Below are positions 1 to 4,934 of a DNA stretch of 5,638 bases, in pieces. Where the stretch lies: assembly GCA_023150195.1 (NCBI GenBank), contig JAKLLI010000136.1:1-5638 (forward strand), given 5' to 3'. The notes beneath the pieces were generated by a model. That model had not been told where the DNA came from. It saw only the letters and a program-made list of their open reading frames with translations, and did not search any database. Numbering within the stretch: position 1 is the first letter of the stretch; each line of letters begins with the position of its first letter. A program made the position numbers and the translations under genes. Source of the DNA: Azonexus sp. Its GTDB lineage: Bacteria > Pseudomonadota > Gammaproteobacteria > Burkholderiales > Rhodocyclaceae.

Positions 1-380
1 GTCTCCGGAAGATCCGTCTCCGAAATGGAATGTTCGTAGTATCTGCCGCCAACGTCCGTATCTATCGAGTTTGCGAAAAGACAAGGGGCGCCGAACTTTT
101 CGCCGTCAGGCCATTCACCCCCCGAAATGTCATCATCATCGGCAATCGCGGATACAGCAACCGTAACAGGTGCAAACGAGGACGACGAATGCCCGTGCTT
201 AGCCAAACCAAATTCTTTAGAAAATGCTTCAGACCGTTTTACCCAATCTGCGGCCATTTCCTGAACCATGGTTTCCTTCGACTTGTAAAGCACGCCGGTG
301 CCAAAAAACAAAATATGATCCAGCGGCTTGAGGACAAGCGTCGTTACCAGCGTCGAAAAGAAAGAGAAAATCGCATTCAT
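1..380 (-). CDS. Hypothetical membrane-anchored protein, C-terminus off the left edge
   Basis: An open minus-strand frame runs from an ATG at 380 to the left edge without a stop: 126 full codons visible. It is the first standard start after an in-frame TAA at 422-420 (13 codons upstream, none of them ATG, GTG or TTG). Residues about 3-18 (AIFSFFSTLVTTLVLK), followed by PLDHILFFGTGVLY (19-32), form one or two hydrophobic segments; a charged, helical stretch follows (KSKETMVQEMAADWVKRSEAFSKEF, in the 33-57 region) and then a Ser-rich/acidic part with a DDDD run at 81-84. I do not recognise the family. No convincing Shine-Dalgarno precedes the ATG. A hand count gives about 51% GC over 1-360, lower than the middle of the window, hinting at a different origin. 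Opposite-strand open frames here look like shadows. The gap makes it uncertain whether it belongs to the same transcript. Confidence 0.5.
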   Translation of the reverse strand, partial: MNAIFSFFSTLVTTLVLKPLDHILFFGTGVLYKSKETMVQEMAADWVKRSEAFSKEFGLAKHGHSSSSFAPVTVAVSAIADDDDISGGEWPDGEKFGAPCLFANSIDTDVGGRYYEHSISETDLPE

Positions 381-460
381 GGTAAACAGCGTAGCTGATT
401 TGCTGGCGCTATGTGCAATTTATTGCGGCGGTTCGGATCCCCCGTGGCCGGAGAAGGTGC
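381..460. other. Intergenic gap, the only one of note
   Basis: These 80 bp separate the 105-aa gene from the truncated left-edge gene. I see no clear terminator hairpin with a T-run, and no promoter that stands out on the minus strand. A minus-strand TTGCAC exists, but no good -10 box follows at the right spacing. A short GCAAT/ATTGC inverted pair (415-426) is too small to mean much. Confidence 0.4.
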
Positions 461-778
461 TTACGTCGATTTTTTGCCGGGGTTTCCCCATTTCACCATT
501 GATATCCGACGCTTCACCGGTGGCGGCGCCGGCGCCTCATCCACTTTGCGTGGTTGGAATTGGGCGATAGATAGCCGCTCTCTGAAGCGCAGGGCGATCG
601 GATTACCCCTTGAGCAGAGTCGTTCGAGTTCTGCGCTGACGATCGCGGGCATCGGTCCGCCGTCGCCAGAGCTCTGTTCGGTCGCCAGCGCCACAAACGA
701 CGCCCATGCCTCGTGTTCCTTTGGAGTCGCCTCGGGAAGTCTGAGCTTGGGCAGACGGACCTTCGTTACGAGTGACAT
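461..778 (-). CDS. Hypothetical protein, 105 aa, unrecognised
   Basis: I do not recognise this protein. It starts at an ATG 10 bp after the stop of the GT-C-like gene, preceded by AAAGGGA, so it probably belongs to the same transcription unit with its own ribosome binding site. It has no membrane segment or signal peptide. The N-terminal 20 residues are basic with alternating hydrophobics (VTKVRLPKLRLP), residues 21-36 (EHEAWASFVALATEQS) and 45-70 (AIVSAELERLCSRGNP then IALRFRERL) look helical, followed by a Pro/Ala-rich stretch (EAPAPPPV, 81-88) and a basic tail (KRR...GKKST). The basic ends could bind nucleic acid or anionic surfaces, but this is a guess from composition. The opposite strand has open frames here, but only this one fits the operon spacing. 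Confidence 0.6.
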   Translation of the reverse strand: MSLVTKVRLPKLRLPEATPKEHEAWASFVALATEQSSGDGGPMPAIVSAELERLCSRGNPIALRFRERLSIAQFQPRKVDEAPAPPPVKRRISMVKWGNPGKKST

Positions 779-782
779 GTGT

Positions 783-788
783 TCCCTT
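783..788 (-). promoter_or_regulatory. Ribosome binding site of the 105-aa gene
   Basis: The minus strand reads AAGGGA, a partial Shine-Dalgarno match a few bases before the ATG at 778 and just after the TGA of the GT-C-like gene. The spacing is short but workable, and it supports the chosen start. Confidence 0.5.
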
Positions 789-2306
789 TCAAGGCATGTA
801 CGGACGGATAAGCTTGCCCTTACCGTCCAGGTAGGTCACCTCGGCGGGACGGACTTCCGGTAGTTCGATCGCAAAGCTGGCCGGCACGAGCACCGAGTAT
901 CTGGCGTCCTCATAGACCTGCTTCCATTTGCCACTCGCCAGCGCGGCCTGGCGAATAGCCATGTCGAGCCGCAAAAGCATCGCCTGTGGTGCATGACGCT
1001 CTACAAGGGCGTCCCATCCCGGGGTGGCTCTGCTTGCCAGGTACCACTCGAAGTAAAACTGGTCGCGGTACAGATCCATCCGTCCGTCTACAAAGACCGG
1101 AACGCCGCGATGGATGAGGTAGCTCGCCTCGAGCGTGTCAGACATGACTCGATCCGTCAGGTTGTGCTGCACGAGAAAATTGGTTGCCTCGATCGGGTAC
1201 TGGTTGTTGAGGGTTGCTGCCCATGTGCCGTTGCCTTTCGCCGCGATCGCCGGGAACGACGCAGCCAGCGCCGCTGCTATCAGCCCATGGGCAAGCGGCC
1301 GATTCGGGTTCCCGCAGCTGGCCAGCAGCTTTTCATAATGCGGCGTACGGGCGAGGAGGGCGGCCATGAATGGCGCCATGACTGCCGCGCACATGGCCAC
1401 CTGGCGGTTGGCCAGCACCCCGAAAACAAGGAAGAATCCAGCGATCAGACCATGCGACAGCCGCGGCCTGACGCCAGAAACTGCCATGACTGCCACGTAG
1501 GGCACCAGATTCAGCAGGTAGAACCATCCCAACTCCGTTGTCAGGTTCACCGGCATCCATTCCGAAATGACCGATGCGCTGCGAAGGCCGCCAATCATCA
1601 ATACGGTCAGGATCGCATTGGCACCATAGGGATTTAGCAGCGTGGCCAGCGTCGACACGCAAACCACACCCCACACCATTGCCAGCCCCCGCATTTCTTC
1701 GCGCAGCGTTTTCTTCATAAACGCCTCTGCGGTGAGACCCAGCGCCACCAGCCCGATCAGCATGAGGCCGGTCACAAAGCCGCCGTGCAGGTTGACCCAG
1801 AGCACCATCATTACAGGGTAGGCCGCCAGATAGCGCATGCGCCGGGTCGCGATATAGCTGGTCACCATCCAGGCGCCAATCGCCAGCAGGGCAAACGTGA
1901 ACAACTGGGGCCGCATCGGTGTGACGATATGGACAAGGTTGCAGAGGATCGCAATGCCGAGTGCCATTGATGTATGCACGAAACGCTTCGCGGCGAGCCA
2001 TGCGAATCCGATCGTGATGGCCGTCAGCGCGACGGAGATCAACTTTGTTCCGTCGAGGCCTGCTGCGTTGTAGGCAAGCCCCATCAGTGCCTCGCCAAAC
2101 CACTGCGTGAGCTGGTAGGGGTGTCCGGAAAAAGTCCAACTGAAAATGTCGCCGGCGGGGATTGCTCCGTTCTCGATGATCCACTGCCCGTAGGTCAGGT
2201 GCCAGAAGAAGTCGGTATCGGCAATGCCGGACGAGGCCGGGTAGATAGCCTTCACCCAGAGCACTGCGGCAAATACAAGGATCGTTGCGGGAAATCGGAT
2301 AGCCAT
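789..2306 (-). CDS. Polytopic GT-C-like glycosyltransferase, putative GtrC-role protein (505 aa)
   Basis: Probably an inner-membrane glycosyltransferase that takes a sugar from polyprenyl phosphate and adds it to a periplasmic acceptor. About 11-13 hydrophobic segments span residues 5-356, followed by a soluble, presumably periplasmic C-terminal domain (about 360-505). After the first helix comes a loop with DTDFFWHLTYGQWI (30-43), AGDIFSWTFSG (51-61) and QWFGEAL (68-74). This is the 'D-D..WHL..G..i...G.iP..D.fS.T..G' pattern of a large, poorly characterised GT-C-like family; D30 and D32 sit where GT-C enzymes place a catalytic Asp. Other family-like marks are VNLHGGFVTG (171-180), NPYG (225-228), SEWMPVN (248-254), and VFVDGRMDLY (404-413) in the C-terminal domain. 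The size and topology resemble serotype-specific GtrC proteins, which are themselves highly divergent. The ATG at 2306 lies 2 bp after the preceding stop without a clear Shine-Dalgarno. Glycosyltransferase activity is inferred from fold and context; a non-catalytic membrane protein remains possible. Confidence 0.75.
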   Translation of the reverse strand: MAIRFPATILVFAAVLWVKAIYPASSGIADTDFFWHLTYGQWIIENGAIPAGDIFSWTFSGHPYQLTQWFGEALMGLAYNAAGLDGTKLISVALTAITIGFAWLAAKRFVHTSMALGIAILCNLVHIVTPMRPQLFTFALLAIGAWMVTSYIATRRMRYLAAYPVMMVLWVNLHGGFVTGLMLIGLVALGLTAEAFMKKTLREEMRGLAMVWGVVCVSTLATLLNPYGANAILTVLMIGGLRSASVISEWMPVNLTTELGWFYLLNLVPYVAVMAVSGVRPRLSHGLIAGFFLVFGVLANRQVAMCAAVMAPFMAALLARTPHYEKLLASCGNPNRPLAHGLIAAALAASFPAIAAKGNGTWAATLNNQYPIEATNFLVQHNLTDRVMSDTLEASYLIHRGVPVFVDGRMDLYRDQFYFEWYLASRATPGWDALVERHAPQAMLLRLDMAIRQAALASGKWKQVYEDARYSVLVPASFAIELPEVRPAEVTYLDGKGKLIRPYMP

Positions 2307-2308
2307 GA

Positions 2309-2488
2309 TTATGAATCGGCGCGAAGAATGGTTGAGAGGCGTATGCGCAGGACGGACACCAGGGCCTCTGCGTCGCTGAGGGCATCACAGGGATCGCGTT
2401 CGAGGCTTGTCTGGAGGGCGTTCTTTAGCCAGTAAGAGGCGGCTGGGTCGGACAGAACTTGCTCTGGGGTCGGTGAATCGTGGCTCAT
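2309..2488 (-). CDS. Hypothetical small protein, 59 aa, unrecognised
   Basis: I do not recognise a characterised family. The gene starts in an ATGA overlap with the gtrA stop (2485-2488) and ends 2 bp before the next gene, so it is embedded in the operon and very likely translated. The 59 residues contain no membrane segment and look mostly helical: an N-terminal SHDSPTPEQVLSDPAASYWL, then LKNALQTSLERDP (about 20-33), then an acidic-to-hydrophobic helix SDAEALVSVLRIRLSTIL (about 38-55). The composition is soluble and mildly acidic. A longer form from an ATG at 2521 (MLRIPPLRAIP leader) is possible but has less support than the overlap start. It could be a small helical accessory or binding partner of the surrounding membrane enzymes, or an unrelated plasmid or phage cargo gene; the sequence does not decide. 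Confidence 0.7.
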   Translation of the reverse strand: MSHDSPTPEQVLSDPAASYWLKNALQTSLERDPCDALSDAEALVSVLRIRLSTILRADS

Positions 2489-2865
2489 TGGGATCGCTCG
2501 AAGTGGAGGAATACGAAGCATCTGGATAGCAGGTAGGTCGTTGCCACGTGGCCGGCGATGGCCGCCGTTTGACCCAGATAAGCGTTTACGCCGAAGGTCA
2601 GCGCCGTGGTCAGCAGCATGAGATTCACGGCATACCCCGCGGCGACGACTGGCAGGTAGCGGAGAAACGCCAGCAATTTTCCACCGCGGTCCCGGAATGA
2701 GAGGTCGCGATGCGCGAGGAAGGATATCGGCACGACGATGAGATAGCCGATCGCATTGGCGATTACGTCAGGCACGAACTGACGAGCGACAAAGATGACG
2801 CCGAGCCCCAGCGCCGTATTCCCGACGCCAACCAGCAGAAAGCGGCGAAGAACGGCGTCTATCAT
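2485..2865 (-). CDS. gtrA: GtrA-family membrane protein (probable lipid-linked sugar flippase)
   Basis: A small integral inner-membrane protein thought to help flip undecaprenyl-phosphate-linked sugar to the periplasm. With the ATG at 2865 it is 126 residues, the usual size for GtrA/PF04138-type proteins, with four hydrophobic segments at about 8-28, 33-51, 67-88 and 98-119. Family-like features are RRFLLVGVGNTALG (7-20), NAIGYLIVVPISFLAHRDLSF (37-57, the usual 'N..gy...sF..nr.wtF' pattern with some divergence) and YLLSRCFVF (111-119) in the last helix. The chosen start overlaps the methyltransferase stop in an ATGA (2862-2865), a classical coupling junction. Earlier in-frame starts at 2889 and 2973 would add an Arg-rich or short leader inside the methyltransferase gene and are less likely. 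It pairs with the GtrB homologue two genes upstream. Some GtrA-family proteins have other or unknown roles. Confidence 0.85.
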   Translation of the reverse strand: MIDAVLRRFLLVGVGNTALGLGVIFVARQFVPDVIANAIGYLIVVPISFLAHRDLSFRDRGGKLLAFLRYLPVVAAGYAVNLMLLTTALTFGVNAYLGQTAAIAGHVATTYLLSRCFVFLHFERSQ

Positions 2866-3617
2866 CGCGGCTTTCGCAGTAACCAGCATTGTGTCCAGAG
2901 CAACCCGGACAGCGACGTGCCGCGCAGCGCGCCCGCCAGCCACCTGCAGATCTTCATGCCGCGCTCGCCGCAAAACTCTCCGATGACGGGGAGATAGAGC
3001 GCCAGATCGGTCTGTCGGACGACTGTAAAGCCCGCTGAATCGATCTGTGCTTTGAGCTGCGAATGCGTCATTCGATTGATGTGGCCGAGATCGTCGACCG
3101 CTTCGCCATAGATTTTTCGCGCAAGCTTCACCACTGGCCCGAACGCCAGCAGTCTGGCGACCAGCTCGACGGTGGAGTACGAGTTCGGCGTTGTCAGGAC
3201 AAGATAGCCGCCGGGGCGAAGGCTATCGAAGATGTTCCTTAATGCCGAGGATGAGTCCGGTACGTGCTCCAGGACTTCCGAGCAGAGGGCTACATCATGC
3301 ACGGGCGGAAACCCGAACCGGGTGATGTCTGCCACCGCTGCCTGGACGTTCTGGATGCTGTTCGCCGACTGGACAAAGGACTCGTTGATATCGATCGCGG
3401 TGACTTTTCCGCGCGCCGCCAGCCAGCCGGTGTAGATCCCGCACCCAATGCCGACCTCGAGGAAGTTGCATTGCGACATCCGCACCTGGTCGATGGTCTG
3501 GAAAATCCATTCCCGCCGAGCGTTGTGCAGCCATCTGCGGGTGGGATTGGCGGATTCATACAGGTTGGACTGGAAGGCGATGTCGGCCTGGCGCAAGGAC
3601 TCGGAATTCACTGCCAT
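2862..3617 (-). CDS. SAM-dependent class I methyltransferase (UbiG/Methyltransf_11-like)
   Basis: A cytosolic methyltransferase of unknown substrate. The 251 residues show the Rossmann-type SAM fold: motif I LEVGIGCG (53-60), the acidic residue ending strand 2 in AIDIN (D76), AVADIT (94-99), CSEVLEHV (112-119), LRPGGYLVLTTPN (133-145), and a late THSQLKAQIDSAGF helix (184-197) common in O-antigen and sugar-tailoring methyltransferases. The ATG at 3617 is chosen because it lies 1 bp after the gtrB stop and 8 bp after a perfect AGGAGG. A longer in-frame version reaching 3770 would overlap gtrB by about 150 bp and adds no family-like sequence. Its place between the gtrB and gtrA homologues suggests it methylates the lipid-linked sugar, the nucleotide sugar or the glycan. 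A ubiquinone or small-molecule role is possible but has no support from neighbours. The C-terminal region (about 205-251) is moderately hydrophobic and may associate with the membrane. Confidence 0.85.
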   Translation of the reverse strand: MAVNSESLRQADIAFQSNLYESANPTRRWLHNARREWIFQTIDQVRMSQCNFLEVGIGCGIYTGWLAARGKVTAIDINESFVQSANSIQNVQAAVADITRFGFPPVHDVALCSEVLEHVPDSSSALRNIFDSLRPGGYLVLTTPNSYSTVELVARLLAFGPVVKLARKIYGEAVDDLGHINRMTHSQLKAQIDSAGFTVVRQTDLALYLPVIGEFCGERGMKICRWLAGALRGTSLSGLLWTQCWLLRKPR

Positions 3618-3618
3618 G

Positions 3619-4608
3619 TCAGTACCCTCCTCGCGAGGCTGCCGCCTGGTCGATAGGAATGACCGGGGCGACGCCGCGATTGCCGAATCCGTGCAAAGCC
3701 CCCACGACGAACATCGGCCGACGCTTGGTTTCTGCAAAGATGCGGCCGATGTACTCACCGAGCACGCCAATGCCGATCAGCTGGACACCACCGAGAAACA
3801 GCACGACGCTGGTCACGGTCGCGTAGCCGGGCGTGACAACGCCCCAGATCATTGTCTTGGCCACGATCCAGCCGGCAAATACGAATGACCAGAAGGCGAC
3901 GATCGCGCCAAGGTAGGTCCACATTCGCAAGGGCACCGTCGAGAAGCCGGTGATGCCGTCGAGCGCGAAGTTCCAGAGCTTCCAGAAATTGAACTTCGTT
4001 TCGCCTGCGGCGCGTTCAGGGCGGTCGTACTCTACTTGCGTCGCCTTGAACCCGGCGGCTGCCATGATCCCCTTCATGAACCGGTTGCGTTCGGGGAAAG
4101 AGAGGATGGCGTTTACTACCGCTCGATCCATGAGCCGGTAATCCCCGCAGTTGGCAGGAATTTTCACGTCGGTAATCCCTTCCATCAGCCCATAGAACGC
4201 CATAGCCGTGTTGCGCTTCACCCAGGAATCTGTAGCCCGTGAACGGCGAACCGCGTGCACAACGCGGAATCCCTCCTGCCACTTGGTGATCATTGCCGGG
4301 ATCAGCTCGGGCGGATCCTGCAAATCTGCGTCCATCGGGATGATCGCGTCACCAGTTGCGTAGGAGAATCCAGCGGTCATCGCGGCTTCTTTGCCAAAGT
4401 TGCGGGAGAGTTCGACCAATCGGATATTCGGATACTGGTTCGAGAATCCGATGATTGTTGCTACGGTGGCGTCGCGCGAACCGTCGTCGACAAACACCAT
4501 CTCATAGTCGAGGCCCGTGCCGTCCATGATGGGGGTGACCGCCGAGAGGAAGACCGGTATCGCGGCCTCCTCGTTGTGGCAGGGAATCACGAGGGATATT
4601 TTTGCCAT
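3619..4608 (-). CDS. gtrB: GtrB-type polyprenyl-phosphate glycosyltransferase (GT2)
   Basis: This membrane-anchored GT2 enzyme moves a sugar from a nucleotide sugar to undecaprenyl phosphate on the cytoplasmic side, supplying lipid-linked sugar for glycan modification. At 329 residues it is full length for the GtrB/ArnC/DPM group. The GT-A domain shows VIPCHNEE (7-14), VDDGSRD (40-46), the metal-binding DADLQDPPE (93-101), GDYRLMDR (155-162), ERNRFMKG (173-180) and an RAAGETKF stretch (199-206). Two membrane segments follow at about 229-252 and 262-284, then the typical juxtamembrane EYIGRIFAETKRRP (285-298) and a polar tail. The ATG directly follows the TAA of the parR-like gene with no spacer (TAAATG), and no strong Shine-Dalgarno is seen, so expression probably depends on the upstream partition genes. 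GtrA and a GT-C-like protein downstream support Gtr over ArnC or DPM synthase. Sugar specificity cannot be read from the sequence. Confidence 0.9.
   Translation of the reverse strand: MAKISLVIPCHNEEAAIPVFLSAVTPIMDGTGLDYEMVFVDDGSRDATVATIIGFSNQYPNIRLVELSRNFGKEAAMTAGFSYATGDAIIPMDADLQDPPELIPAMITKWQEGFRVVHAVRRSRATDSWVKRNTAMAFYGLMEGITDVKIPANCGDYRLMDRAVVNAILSFPERNRFMKGIMAAAGFKATQVEYDRPERAAGETKFNFWKLWNFALDGITGFSTVPLRMWTYLGAIVAFWSFVFAGWIVAKTMIWGVVTPGYATVTSVVLFLGGVQLIGIGVLGEYIGRIFAETKRRPMFVVGALHGFGNRGVAPVIPIDQAAASRGGY
3626..3631 (-). promoter_or_regulatory. Strong ribosome binding site of the methyltransferase gene
   Basis: The minus strand reads AGGAGG here, 8 bp before the ATG at 3617 and inside the last codons of gtrB. 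It is a consensus Shine-Dalgarno at near-ideal spacing and decides the methyltransferase start over longer in-frame options. It is clearly the strongest ribosome binding site in the window; the other cassette genes rely on abutting or overlapping junctions. Confidence 0.85.
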
Positions 4609-4932
4609 TTACGCAGTTCCGAATTTGAACTCGGCCGGGTCGAATCCCAGCGCATCGAAAATGTCGGCGCCGTTGCGGGAGGCTGGCGTACCAACGCTTT
4701 GTAGATCGGGTGCTAAAGGACCATTTGTCACAGGGGGGCTCGTGGGCGGCGCCGGCATCACCGACACCCCCGATGCTGTCCTGCCCGTGATGCTGATCAG
4801 TCCTGCACGCAGCAGCATCTTGGCGCGCGCGTTCCGGTCGTCGCCTGTGAACCGCTCGAGGTCGCTCACCACATCCTCGTATTCGGTCCGGTTTATCCGG
4901 CACTGCAGACGGAAAGACTTGTCGGCAGCCAT
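4609..4932 (-). CDS. Probable ParR-like partition adaptor protein (107 aa)
   Basis: This is likely the DNA-binding adaptor linking the plasmid centromere to the ends of the ParM filament. I assign it from position and layout, not clear sequence recognition. It starts 2 bp after the parM stop, which implies translational coupling. Residues about 7-48 (SFRLQCRI strand, then EYEDVVSDLERF and NARAKMLLRAGL helices) resemble a ribbon-helix-helix or similar small DNA-binding fold: one basic/polar strand followed by two helices. Residues about 54-86 are a Pro/Ser/Thr-rich, probably disordered linker. The last 20 residues (ADIFDALGFDPAEFKFG) form a hydrophobic and acidic tail of the sort ParR proteins use to dock onto ParM. 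The length of 107 fits ParR (roughly 95-120). The ATG at 4932 is chosen for its spacing to parM; a CAGG upstream is only a weak Shine-Dalgarno. Alternatives are an unrelated small regulator of the same operon. Confidence 0.6.
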   Translation of the reverse strand: MAADKSFRLQCRINRTEYEDVVSDLERFTGDDRNARAKMLLRAGLISITGRTASGVSVMPAPPTSPPVTNGPLAPDLQSVGTPASRNGADIFDALGFDPAEFKFGTA

Positions 4933-4934
4933 AT

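Noticed and set aside
30..398. Plus-strand open frame of 122 codons at the left edge
   Set aside because: It is Arg- and Lys-rich with no domain, and opposite a minus-strand frame that has a plausible membrane anchor and agrees in direction with all neighbours. It cannot be fully excluded because the left gene is partial.
525..536. GC-rich palindrome GGCGCCGGCGCC
   Set aside because: It lies within the Ala/Pro-rich codons of the 105-aa gene, has no T-run after it and no second copy, so it is not supported as a terminator or operator.
993..1637. Plus-strand open frame of 214 codons
   Set aside because: It is antisense to the GT-C-like gene, with low-complexity basic composition and no recognisable domain; all supported genes are on the other strand.
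1333..2388. Long minus-strand open frame (351 codons) in another frame of the GT-C-like gene
   Set aside because: Its product is rich in Arg, His, Pro and Cys with no family motif, and it overlaps a well-supported polytopic membrane protein. It is a GC-driven shadow.
3618..3770. Extended N-terminus of the methyltransferase
   Set aside because: It would overlap gtrB by about 150 bp; the start at 3617 has a consensus Shine-Dalgarno and fits the family's length.
4609..4932. GATC sites within the parR-like gene as a possible Dam/OxyR phase-variation switch like that of Salmonella gtr operons
   Set aside because: Only scattered GATC sites are seen, not a cluster flanking a promoter, and gtrB has no intergenic control region.
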